A stretch of DNA of 64,000 nucleotides from Streptomyces endocoffeicus (GTDB lineage Bacteria > Actinomycetota > Actinomycetes > Streptomycetales > Streptomycetaceae). The stretch covers positions 124,001-188,000 of the forward strand of contig NZ_JAERRG010000008.1 of assembly GCF_016741935.1 (NCBI RefSeq). The letters run 5' to 3'. Below are positions 40,801 to 59,869 of this stretch, one piece after another. The position numbers and the translations under genes were made by a program. The notes beneath the pieces were generated by a model that searched no databases, was not told the DNA's origin, and saw only the letters and a program-made list of their open reading frames with translations. How positions within the stretch are numbered: position 1 is the stretch's first letter; every line of letters starts with the position of its first letter.

Positions 40801-43800
40801 ATCGACGCGCGGATCCGCCAACTGCGCACCTCCACCGCCAAGTTCGACCTGACCCTGGACCTCGTCGAGCGCCACGAGGCGCAGGACACACCCGCCGGGA
40901 TCGAGGGGGTCGTCGAGTACAGCGTGGATCTGTTCGACCGGGAGACGGTCGAGGGGATGGTGGCGCGGTTTGTGCGGTTGCTGGAGGCGGTGGTCGCGGA
41001 TCCGGAGGTGCGGCTTGGCCGGGTGGAGATCCTGTCGGAGCGGGAGCGTTCGCGGCTGCTGACGGAGTGGAACGGGCCGGTGCTGGACGTGCCGGTGCGA
41101 TCGCTCCCGGCGCTGGTGGAGGCGCAGGTCGGGCGTACGCCGGAGGCGGTGGCGCTGATCGAGGGCGAGGAGTCCCTGTCCTACCGGGAGCTGAATGCGC
41201 GGGCGAACCGGCTGGCGCGGTTGCTGGTGGGGATGGGTGTGGGTCCGGAGCGGATTGTGGCCCTGGCACTGCCGCGTTCGGCGGCGCAGGTGGTGGCGTT
41301 GCTGGCGGTGGTGAAGGCCGGTGGTGCGTATCTGCCGGTGGATCCGGACTATCCGGGCGAGCGGATCTCCTACATGCTCGGCGACGCCGCCCCGGCCCTG
41401 CTGCTGACCGACAGTGCCACCGCGGCCGGGCTGCCCGAGACCGATGGTCTGACGCGGGTGGTTGTGGACGCGGAGGAGACCCGGGCGCGGGTCGATGCCC
41501 TGGCCGGGACGGACTTGGTCGACGGTGAGCGGTTGGCGCCGCTGTCGGTGGACCACCCGGCGTATGTCATCTACACCTCCGGCTCCACCGGCCGCCCCAA
41601 GGGCGTCGTCGTGACCCACCACGGCCTGGCCGCCTTCTCCGGGGCGGAGGCGGAGCGGTTCTTCGTCACCCCCGACAGCCGGGTGCTGCAGTTCGCCTCG
41701 CCGAGCTTCGACGCGGCGGTGCTCGAGGTGTGCATGGCCCTCCCGCACGGTGCGGCCCTGGTCGTCCCGCCGCCCGGACCGCTCGTCGGCGAGACCCTCA
41801 CCGACGTCCTGGCCGGGCAGCGGATCACCCACGCGCTCATCCCGCCCGCCGCCCTCGCCGGGGTGACCCCCACGGGCCTGACCGACTTCCGCACCCTCAT
41901 CGTCGGTGGCGAGGCATGCCCCGCCGAACTGGTGGAGCGCTGGTCGTCCGGGCGCCGCATGGTCAACGCGTACGGGCCGACGGAGTCCACCGTCGCCGCC
42001 ACCACCAGCGGCCCCCTCGCCCCCGGCGCCGGGGCCCCGCCGATCGGCAGCCCGGTGTGGAACACCAGCGCCCTCGTCCTCGACGAGCGGCTGCGACTCG
42101 CCCCCGTGGGCGTGGTCGGCGAGCTGTACATCGCCGGTGACGGGCTCGCCCGCGGCTATCTCGGCCGCCCCGGGCTCAGCGCCGAGCGGTTCGTGGCCCA
42201 CCCGTACGGGCCGCCGGGGGCCAGGATGTACCGCACCGGCGACCTCGTCCGCTGGGGCGCCGACGGCCAGTTGGAGTACGTCGGCCGCGCCGACGACCAG
42301 GTGAAGCTGCGCGGCTTCCGCATCGAGCTCGGCGAGATCGAGACCGTGCTCGCGGGCCACCCGGACGTGGAGCGCGCCGTGGTCGTCGTCCGCGAGGACC
42401 GCCCCGGCCATCGCCGGCTCGTCGGCTACATCGTGCCCGAGCCCGGTGCCGCGCGGCCCGACCAGCAGATCCTGCGCAAGCATGTGGCCGCCGCGCTCCC
42501 CGAGTACATGGTGCCGAGCGCGGTCGTGGCACTGGACCATCTGCCGCTGACCCCCAACGGCAAGCTGGACCAGAAGGCCCTGCCCGAGCCCGACCGCACC
42601 GCCGCCGCCCCGGGGCGCGCCCCGGCCACGGAGCGCGAGGAGACCCTGTGCCGGCTGTTCGCCGAGGTGCTCGGGGTGGCCGAGGTGGGCGTCGACGAGA
42701 GCTTCTTCGACCTCGGTGGCGACAGCATCGTCTCCATCCAGCTCGTCAGCGGGGCCCGCAAGGCGGGGCTCGTCATCACCCCGCGCGATGTGTTCCGGCA
42801 CCGCACGGTCGAGGCGCTCGCGGCCGTCGCCCGCGAGACCGAGGAGACGAGCCGCCCCGCCGCCCGGGACAGCGGGGTCGGCCCGATCCGGGAGACGCCG
42901 ATCATCACCTGGCAGCGCGAACGGGGCGGCCCCATCGACCGCTTCAGCCAGACCATGCTGCTGCGGGTCCCGGCGGACCTGGGGCTCACCCGCCTCCAGG
43001 ACGCCCTCCAGACCGTGCTGGACCACCATGACGTGCTCCGGATGCGGCTGACCCGGCGGACGTCCGACGCCAGTTGGGCCATGGAGGTGCCCGAGCCCGG
43101 TGCCGTCCCGGCCGCGCCCCGCGTCACCCGGGTGGAGGTGGCGGGGCTGGACGGCGACGCCCTGTCCGAGCGCGTCACCGCCGAGTCGGGGCGCGCCCTG
43201 GACCGGCTGGCCCCCGCGACCGGCGGCATGGTCGAGGCGGTCTGGTTCGACGCCGGACCGGACCGGCCGGGGCGGCTGCTGCTCGTCCTCCACCACCTGG
43301 TGGTGGACGGCGTCTCGTGGCGCATCCTGGTGCCCGACCTGACCGCCGCCTGGCAGGCCGCGGGGGCGGGCCGGGCGGCCCGGCTCGAACCCGTGGGCAC
43401 CTCGTTCCGTACCTGGGCCGAACGCCTCGCCGACGAGGCCCACAGCCCCCGGCGCACCGCCGAACTCGAGCTGTGGGAGCGGATGACCGCCGCGCCCGGG
43501 CGCACCCTCGGCCGGCGCCCCCTCGACCCCGCCCGGGACACCGTGGGCACCGCCCGGTCCCTCACCCTGACGATGGACCCCGAGCGCACCACCGCGGTGC
43601 TGACCGAGGTGACCGCCGCCCTGAGCGCGTCGGTCAACGAGGTCATGCTGACCGCGCTGGCCCTCGCGGTCACCGGCTGGCGCCGTCGGCGCGAAGGCGG
43701 CGACAACACCGCCGTCCTCATCGACCTGGAGGGCCACGGCCGCGAGGAGTTCGCCCCGGACATCGACCTCTCCCGCACGGTCGGCTGGTTCACCAGCCTC

Positions 43801-44381
43801 TACCCCGTGCGGCTGGACCCCGGCCGCCCGGCCCCCGGAACGGCCGCCGGACCGGCCCCCGGACCGGCCCCCGGAACGGCCGCCCTGAAGCGCGTCAAGG
43901 AGCAGCTGCGCGCGCTGCCGGACAACGGACTGGGCTACGGACTGCTGCGCCACCTCAACCCGCACACCGCGCGGGCCCTGGCGACGCGCCCCGTACCGCA
44001 GATCTCGTTCAACTACCTGGGACGCTTCGCGGCCCCCTCCGACACCGGAGGAGCGGACCCGGAGTGGACCGCCGACCCCCTGACGGACGTGCTGGGCGCC
44101 GGGGCCGACCCCGCCCTGCCGCTCGCACACTGCCTGGAAATCAATGTGCTGACACAAGACGGCGTGGACGGGCCCCGGCTGGCCGCCACCTGGTCGTGGC
44201 CGGACGGCGTGCTGTCCGAGCCCGAGGTGCGGGACCTCGCCGAGGACTGGTTCACGGCACTGGACGCGCTGTCGGACCGGTCCGACCGGTCCGACAGCGG
44301 TGGCTGGACCCCCTCGGACCTTCCGTTGGTGTCGTTGTCGCAGGCGGAGATCGACCTTTTGGAATCCGAGTGGAGGAATTC

Positions 44382-44385
<4 letters not shown>
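37867..44385 (+). CDS. NRPS1: A(Thr)-PCP-C-A(aromatic?)-PCP-E
   Basis: The 2172-residue NRPS begins directly with an adenylation domain (residues ~8-515), with no condensation domain before it. The pocket code read from the A4-A5 region is D-F-W-N-V-G-M-V-H, i.e. threonine. PCP-1 attaches at Ser559 (GGHSLLATRL). An LCL-type C domain (~615-1040) has HHIVADG at 742-748. The second A domain (~1055-1580) has pocket D-A-L-L-I-G-A-V, close to Tyr/Phe/Trp codes. PCP-2 attaches at Ser1620 (GGDSIVS). An epimerisation domain (~1680-2150) has HHLVVDG from 1809, so residue 2 becomes D. The tail TPSDLPLVSLSQAEIDLLE is a donor docking (COM) element. The 3' end overlaps NRPS2 by four bases. Confidence 0.95.
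37975..39539 (+). repeat. Near-duplicate Thr A-PCP segment, copy 1
   Basis: This stretch of NRPS1 aligns without net gaps to 61331-62895 in NRPS4 (constant offset 23,356). The two copies share even GTG/TTG-rich codon choices that differ from the surrounding C-ending codons. It spans nearly all of the Thr-activating A domain to the PCP active-site region. Confidence 0.9.
39796..41617 (+). repeat. Mosaic C-A repeat, copy 1
   Basis: This segment corresponds to 47664-49479 in NRPS2. It runs from early in the C domain through the first third of the A domain, with one 6-base indel (EQAEAEH versus EQAEH) and two diverged islands. Identity collapses right after the A3 motif (STGRPKGVVVT). Confidence 0.85.
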
Positions 44386-52261
<7,876 letters not shown>

Positions 52262-52265
<4 letters not shown>

Positions 52266-55200
52266 AGCAATCCCGGATCGAGGACGTACTGCCCCTGGGG
52301 CCGTTGCAGGAGGGACTGCTGTTCCACGCCCTGTACGACACCGAGGGGATCGACCCCTACACCGTGCAGAGCGTGTTCCACCTCGAGGGCGACATCGACA
52401 CCGAGGCCCTCAGGGCCGCCGGGCGGGCCCTGCTGAAGCGGCACGCCGTGCTGCGCGCCGGGTTCCGGCACAAGGGCGGCGAGAGCCCGGTGCAGGTCAT
52501 CCGGCGCGAGGTGCCCCTGCCCTGGCAGGAGCACGACCTGAGCACCATCGCGGACGAGGAGCGGCGCGAGGACGCGGTGCGCCGCGTCGTGGACGAGGAC
52601 CGCATCCGCCGGTTCGACATGGCCAGGCCGCCGCTCATGCGGTTCACCCTGGTCAGGATGGGCCCGCGGGACCACCGGCTGCTGCTGACCAAGCACCACA
52701 TCCTCATGGACGGCTGGTCCTCGCCGATCGTGGCGGGCGAGTTCTTCGAGCTGTACGCCCGGGGCGGGGACGCCTCGGGCCTGCCGCCGGTCACCCCGTA
52801 CCGCGATTACCTCGCCTGGCTGGCCGGCCAGGACACCGCGGCCGCCGAGGCGGCCTGGCGGACCGCGCTGGCGGGTCTGGCCGAGCCGACCCTGCTCGCG
52901 CCGCGCGCCACCGGCCACGCCGAGGTGGTCCCCGAGGAGCTGAGCGCGTCGCTGTCCGCCGGGCTGACCGAGGGCCTGACGGCGCTGGCGCGGTCGCGGG
53001 GCTGGACGCTCAATACGGTGGTGCAGGGCGCGTGGGGTCTGCTGCTGGCGTCGCTGACCGGCCGTGACGACGTGGTGTTCGGCACCACGGTGTCCGGCCG
53101 CCCTCCGGAGGTCCCGGGGGTGGAGACGATGGTGGGGCTGTTCATCAACACCCTGCCGGTGCGGGTGCGGCTGGACCCGGCCGAGTCGCTGGCGCGGCTG
53201 CTCGGGCGGCTCCAGGACCAGCACACCGAGCTGATGGACCACCAGCACCTCGGGCTCACCCGGATCCAGGGCCTGGCCGGTGTCGGCACCCTCTTCGACA
53301 CCCTCGTCCTCTTCGAGAACTACCGGGTGGACTCCGGCGCGGTCGAGTCCTCCCTCGCCGGCGCCCGGGTCACCGGCGGCTCCGGCCGCGACGCCACCCA
53401 CTACCCGCTGAGCCTCGCCATGGCCCCCGGGCCCACGATGCTGCTCAAGGTGGGCTACCGCCCCGATGTGTTCGACCGCGCGACGGTCGCCTCCCTGGTC
53501 GACCGGCTCACCCGGTTCTTCGAGGCGGTGGTGGCCGACCCCGGGCAGCTCGTCGGGCGGGTGGACGCGCTCGACCCCGCCGTCCGCCGCCAGGTGCTGG
53601 TGGACTGGAACGACACCGCGCGCGAGGTGCCCGCCACGACCCTGCCCGGGATGTTCCAGGAGCAGGTGGCGCGCACCCCGGACCAGCTCGCGGTGGTGCA
53701 CGGCGACACCGCCCTCAGCTACGCCGCGCTCAACGAGCGGGCCAACCGGCTCGCCCACCACCTGATCTCGCTGGGCGCGGGCCCGGAGCAGCTGGTGGCG
53801 CTGTCGCTGCCGCGCAACGACCGCACCCTGGTGGCCGTCCTCGCGGTGCTCAAGTCGGGCGCCGGGTATCTGCCCATCGACCCCAAGTACCCGGCCGACC
53901 GCATCGCCTACATCGTGCGGGACGCCGCCCCGGCGCTGGTGCTCACCGAGTCCGGCGTCGACGCGGCCCTGCCCGCCACCGGCCACCGGGTGGTCGTCCT
54001 CGACGACCCCGAGACCGAGCGGGCCCTGGAGAGCGCCCCGGCGACCGACCCGGCCGACGGCGAGCGGCGCACACCGCTGCACCCCGCCTCGCCCGCGTAC
54101 GTCATCTACACGTCGGGCTCCACCGGCCGCCCCAAGGGCGTCGCCGTGCCGCACCGCGCGGTGGTCAACCTCGCGGCCTGGGCGCGTACCGCCCTGGGCC
54201 CCGAGCGGCTGACCCGGCTGCTGTTCACCACCTCGCTCAGCTTCGACGTCTCCGTCTTCGAGATGTTCGGGACGCTGATGTCGGGCGGCACCCTGGAGGT
54301 CCTGGACGACCTCCTGGCGCTGGCCGAACGGCCCACCGCGCAGCAGCCCGGCACCGCGGTCAGCGCCGTGCCCTCGGCGCTGGCCCAGCTGGTCGGCCAG
54401 GGGGACGTCCGGCTCACCGCCGACACGGTGCTGCTGTGCGGCGAGCGGCTGGGCACCCAGGCCGCCGTGGACATCCAGAAGACCCTGTCCGCCGGCCGGC
54501 TGGCCAATGTGTACGGCCCCACCGAGGCCACCGTCTACGCCACCGCGTGGGACACCGACACCCCCGTGGAGTCGGCGCCGCCCATCGGCCGCCCCCTGCA
54601 CAACTACCGGGCGCTGGTCCTGGACCGCTGGCTGCGGCCGGTCGCTCCCGGCACCGACGGCGAGCTGTACCTCGCCGGGGAGGGCGTGGCCCGGGGCTAT
54701 CTGAACCGGCCGGGCCTCACGGCGGAGCGCTTCGTCGCCGACCCGTACGGGCCCGCGGGCAGCCGGATGTACCGCACCGGGGACCGCGCCCGGTGGACCC
54801 CCGACGGCCTCCTGGAGTGCCTCGGCCGCACCGACGACCAGGTCAAGCTGCGCGGCTTCCGTATCGAGCTCGGCGAGATCGAGTCGGTCATGGCCGCACA
54901 CCCCGGCGTGGGCCACGCGGCCGCGGTCGTCCGGGAGGACCAGGAGGGCGACCGGCGCCTGGTCGGCTATGTGGTCGCCGACCCCGGGAGCCGCCCCGAC
55001 GTGGCCGCCCTGCGCACCCGGCTCGCGGCCACCCTGCCCGAGTACATGGTGCCGTCGGCGTTCGTCACCCTGCCCGAACTGCCCATGACCGCCAACGGGA
55101 AGCTGGACCGCAAGGCGCTGCCCGCGCCGGAGGTGGCCGGGGCGTCGGCCCGCCCGCCGCGCTCCCCGCAGGAGGAGATCCTGTGCGGTCTTTTCGCCGA

Positions 55201-58200
55201 GGTCCTCGGCGTGGAGCGGGTCGGCGTGGACGACAACTTCTTCGACCTGGGCGGGCATTCGCTGCTCGCCACCCGGCTGGTGTCCCGGGTGCGCTCGGCG
55301 CTGGGCGTGGAGCTCGCCATCCGCTCCCTGTTCGAGGCCGCCACCCCGGCCCGGCTCGCGGGCCTGCTGGCCGGGGCCGGAACGGCCCGCACCCCGCTCA
55401 CCGCGCAGCCGCGGCCCGCGGAGCTCCCGCTGTCCTTCGCCCAGCGGCGGCTGTGGTTCCTCGACCGCCTCGGCGACGACCGCGGCGCCTACCACATCCC
55501 CACCGCGATGCGGCTCGCCGGCCAGGTGGACCGGGACGCCCTCGAGGCCGCGCTGCGCGATGTCGTCGCCCGGCACGAGAGCCTGCGGACGGTGTTCCGG
55601 GAGACCGACGGGGTGCCCCGGCAGGTCGTCCTGGACTCGTCCGGGATCTCCCTCGGCCACTCCGAGGTGCGCGAGGAGGAACTGCCCGACGCCCTCAACG
55701 CCGAGGTCACGGCCCACTTCGAGCTGGCCGCGGCGATCCCCGTACGGGCGCGCCTGTTCACCCTGGGCGAGACCGACCACGTACTGCTGGTGACCATCCA
55801 CCACATCGCGTCGGACGGCTGGTCCATGGGCCCGCTCGCCCGCGACCTGTCCACGGCCTATGTGGCACGGCTGCGCGGCGACGCCCCCGACTGGCGCGAA
55901 CTCCCGGTGCACTACGCCGACTTCACCCTCTGGCAGCGCGAGGTGCTGGGCGAGGAGGCCGATCCGGACAGCCCGATCGCCCGCCAGCTCGCCTACTGGA
56001 AGGAGAGCCTGGACCGGCTGCCCGAGGAGCTGGCCCTGCCCGCGGACCGGCCCCGGCCCGCCGTCGCCTCGGGCCGCGGCGGCGCGGTGGTCTTCCGGAT
56101 CGACCCCGGACTGCACGCCTCGCTCGCCCAGCTGGCGCGGGCGGGCCGGGCCACGCTGTTCATGGTTCTCCAGACCGGTCTCGCGACCCTGCTCGACCGG
56201 CTCGGCGGCGGCACCGACATCCCGATCGGCACCCCGGTCGCGGGCCGCACCGACGAGGCGCTGGACGACCTGATCGGCTTCTTCGTCAACACCCTCGTCC
56301 TGCGCACCGACACCTCGGGGGCGCCGACCTTCAAGGAGCTGATCCAGCGGGTCCGGGAGCGGGACCTGAGCGCGTTCGCGCACCAGGACGTCCCGTTCGA
56401 GCGGCTGGTGGAGGTCCTCAACCCGGAGCGGTCCCAGGCCCGCCACCCGCTGTTCCAGGTGCTGCTCACCCTGCAGAACACCGCGGACACCGACGTGGTG
56501 CTGCCCGGTCTGAACGCCACGCCGCAGCCGGTGGCGGTGGACATCAGCAAGTTCGACCTGAGCCTGGAGCTCAGCGAGGAACTGCTCGCGGACGGCGGCG
56601 CCGACGGCATCGACGGCGTGCTGCGCTACAGCACGGACCTCTTCGACCACGGCACCGCCGAGGCGCTCGCCGAGCGGCTGGTCCGGGTGTTGCGGACGAT
56701 GGCCGCCACCCCCGACACCTCCATCGCCGACGTCGACGTGCTGACCGCCGAGGAGCGCGAGCGGATCCTGCGGGGCTGGAACGACACCGCCCACCAGGTG
56801 CCCGCCACCACCCTGCCCGCGCTGTTCGAGGAGCGGGCGGCCCGCACCCCCGACCGGCCGGCGCTGGTCTTCGAGGGCACCACCCTCGGCTACGCGGAGC
56901 TCAACGCGCGGGCCAACCGCCTCGCCCGGCTGCTCATCGAGCGCGGAGTGGGCCCCGAGAAGTACGTGGGCATCGCCGTACCGCGCTCGATGGAGCTGGT
57001 CGTGGCGCTGCTCGCGGTGGTCAAGACCGGTGCGGCCTATGTGCCGGTGGACCCCGGCTACCCGGCCGACCGCATCCGCTTCATGCTGGCGGACGCGGCC
57101 CCGGCGCTGCTGCTGACGACCACGGAGACGGCCGCCGGACTGCCCGTCGGCGAATCAGTGCCGGTTCTCGCGCTGGACGCGCCCGGCACCCTGGACACCC
57201 TCGCCGGGCTCCCGGCGGGCGATGTGTCCGACGGCGAGCGGCGCGCGCCGCTGCACCCCGCCTCGCCCGCGTACGTCATCTACACCTCCGGCTCCACCGG
57301 CCGCCCCAAGGGCGTGATGGTGCCGCACGAGGGCATCGTCAACCGGCTCGCCTGGATGCAGGCGCGATACGGCCTCACCGACGAGGACCGGGTGCTGCAG
57401 AAGACACCGGCGGGCTTCGACGTCTCCGTCTGGGAGTTCTTCTGGCCGCTGCTCGAAGGGGCGGCGCTCGTCGTCGCCCGGCCCGAGGGCCACAAGGACC
57501 CCGCCTACTTGGCCGAATTGATCCGGGCGGAGGGCGTCACCACCGTCCACTTCGTGCCCTCGATGCTCCAGGTGTTCCTCCAGGAGCCGGACGCCGCCCG
57601 GTGCACCGGACTGCGGCGCGTCCTGTGCAGCGGCGAGGCGCTGCCCCGGGAGGTCCAGGACGAGTTCCTGCGCACCCTGGACGCCGAACTGCACAACCTG
57701 TACGGCCCGACCGAGGCATCGGTGGACGTCACCTCCTGGGAGTGCGAGCGCGCGGCCGCGCCGGGCCCGGTGCCCATCGGCCGTCCGGTGTGGAACACCC
57801 GGCTGTACGTGCTCGATGACGCGCTGCGCCCGGTGCCGCCCGGGGTGCCCGGCGATCTGTACCTGGCGGGCGTCCAGCTCGCCCGGGGCTATCTGGGCCG
57901 CCCCGGCCTGTCGGCCGAACGGTTCGTCGCCGACCCCTTCTCGACGGGCGGCGGCCGGATGTACCGCACCGGGGACGTCGCCCGCTGGCGGCACGACGGC
58001 GCGCTGGACTTCCTCGGCCGCGCCGACGACCAGGTGAAGCTGCGCGGCTTCCGGATCGAACTGGGCGAGATCGAGGCGGTACTGGCCCGCCACGCCGAGG
58101 TGGCGCACACCGCGGTCGTCGTCCGCGAGGACCAGCCCGGCGACCGGCGCCTGGTGGCGTACGTCGTCACCCCGGCGGCCGGTGGCGCGCCGACGGCCGG

Positions 58201-59425
58201 TGGCGCCCCGGCGGCCGGTGGCGCGACGACTCCTTCCGCGCCGGACCCGGCGGCCCTGCGCGACCACCTGGCGGCCGAGGTGCCCGAGTACATGGTGCCG
58301 TCCGCCTTCGTGACGCTGCCCGAGCTGCCGCTGACCCCCAACGGCAAGCTGGACCGCAAGGCGCTGCCCGCCCCGGAGGCACCCGCCGACGCCGAGGGCC
58401 GCGCCCCGCGCAATGTGCGCGAGCAGATCCTGTGCGGAGTGTTCGCCGACGTCCTGGGGCTGCCCCGGGTCGGGATCGACGACAACTTCTTCGAGCTGGG
58501 CGGCCATTCGCTGCTCATGGTGCGGCTGGCCAACCAGGTGCGGCTCGCCTTCGGCGTGGACCTCACGATCCGGACCGTCCTCAACACCCCGACCGTCGCG
58601 GGCCTCGCCGAGCGGCTGTACGAACTGGACCACGGCGACGACCTGGACGTCCTGCTGCCCATCCGGCCGCAGGGCTCCCTGCCCCCGCTGTTCTGCGTCC
58701 ACCCCGGTACGGGCGTCGGCTGGCCCTACACCCGGCTCATCCCCGAGGTGGACCGCGACCGGCCCATCTACGCCTTCCAGGCCAGGGGGCTCCGCGACCT
58801 CGCCGAACTGCCCGGGTCCATCGAGGAGGCCATCGAGGACTACCTCGGGACGATCCGGGAGATCCAGCCGCACGGCCCCTACCACCTGCTCGGCTGGTCC
58901 CTCGGCGCGCCCATCGCCCAGGGCATCGCCACCCGGCTCCAGGCGTCCGGCGAGGAGGTCGCCCTGCTGATGAGCCTGGACGGCTATCCGATGGACGCGG
59001 CGCCGGTCAACGCCGAGCCGTGGAGCCAGCAGCAGTTCCTCCTGGACCTGCTGGAGGTCGCGGGCATCGACCTCGGCCACGACGGCCCCCTCGACCGCGA
59101 CGAGGTGATGGCGGCCATCCGCGAGGAGGGCTCGCCCTTCGCCACGCTCAGCGCGGCCCAGTCGGAGAACATGTTCCGGATCTACCGGAACTTCGCCGTG
59201 GTGAGCGAGGCGTTCACCCCCGACCGGTTCACCGGCGACATGGTCTTCTTCCGCGCCACCCGCTCCAGCGAGGAGCTCGGGCTGCACCCGCACACCTGGG
59301 ACCGGTACGTGGACGGCCGGGTCGAGGTCCATGACATCGAGTGCGTCCACGGCGAGATGACCCAGCCGGTGGCCATGCGGGTCATCGGGCCGATCCTCCG
59401 GGAGCGGCTCCGCACCGGCGACTGA
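52262..59425 (+). CDS. NRPS3: C-A(unassigned)-PCP-C-A(Ser)-PCP-TE
   Basis: The 2387-residue NRPS starts at a GTG overlapping the NRPS2 stop, preceded by GAGGAG. C-1 (DVLPLGPLQEGLLF, HHILMDG at ~145) is DCL-like, consistent with the upstream E domain. A-1 (~455-985) has pocket D-V-F-S-L-C-V-V-Y, which I cannot assign. PCP-1 attaches at Ser1000. C-2 (~1045-1480) has HHIASDG at 1180. A-2 (~1495-2010) has pocket D-V-W-H-L-S-L-V-D, serine. A repetitive GGAPxA linker (58,181-58,227) lies in its C-terminal subdomain. PCP-2 attaches at Ser2083. A C-terminal thioesterase (~2115-2385) has nucleophile Ser2213 in GWSLGAP and is the likely macrocyclising or releasing domain. There is no E domain, so both residues stay L. 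Confidence 0.95.
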
Positions 59426-59499
59426 ACCCGGCCCTTCCGCTCCGGGAGCCGCCCGGAGCACCGAAACCCTTCGGGAACCGAAACAAGGAGAGACACGAC

Positions 59500-59712
59500 A
59501 TGAGCAACCCGTTCGAGAACGCCGAGGGCCGCTTCTTCGTCCTGGTCAACGAGGAGCGGCAGTACTCCCTCTGGCCGGCGTTCGCCGAGGTCCCGGCCGG
59601 CTGGACGGTCGTCCACGGCGAGGACACCCGCGACGCGTGCCTCGAGCACATCAACCAGAACTGGACCGACATGCGGCCCAAGAGCCTGGTCGAGGCGATG
59701 AGCGCCGCCTGA
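59500..59712 (+). CDS. MbtH-like protein
   Basis: This 70-residue activator of NRPS adenylation domains has the family signature NPFENAEGRFFVLVNEERQYSLWP, followed by VPAGWTVVHGEDTRDACLEHI and NWTDMRPKSL with the invariant Trp residues. MbtH proteins bind A domains and are needed for solubility and activity. The ATG follows AAGGAG by ~9 bases. It lies between the two TE-bearing NRPS genes and is followed by a hairpin. Confidence 0.97.
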   Translation: MSNPFENAEGRFFVLVNEERQYSLWPAFAEVPAGWTVVHGEDTRDACLEHINQNWTDMRPKSLVEAMSAA

Positions 59713-59741
59713 CCCCACCGCCCCACCGCCCTACCACGCCG

Positions 59742-59786
59742 GGCCCGGGGACGGCCGCACATTGACCCGTGCGGCCGTCCCGGGCC
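59742..59786 (+). terminator. Long GC-rich hairpin between mbtH and NRPS4
   Basis: The left arm 59742-59760 pairs with 59769-59786 (18 pairs, one bulged G) around an 8-base loop, 30 bases after the MbtH stop. No T tract is present. It could end or attenuate transcription before NRPS4, and its position rules against starting NRPS4 at the TTG within the loop. Confidence 0.6.
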
Positions 59787-59869
59787 GGGGCCCGCCTCCT
59801 GGCACCGCCGCCGCGCGAGAGCGCGCCACCCGATACGCGAGCCTCACCGCGACCGAGGATGAACGAGAC

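Noticed and set aside
38314..44157. Very long open frame on the minus strand opposite NRPS1 (similar ones at 44013-49814 and 51875-56794)
   Set aside because: They mirror the codon bias of the real NRPS genes, are Gly/Arg/His-rich without any recognisable domain, and lie fully antisense to intact NRPS domains.
59762..59869. Extended N-terminus of NRPS4 from a TTG at 59762
   Set aside because: The extension would be translated from within a strong hairpin loop, is low complexity, and adds nothing to the C domain, which begins just after the ATG at 59870.
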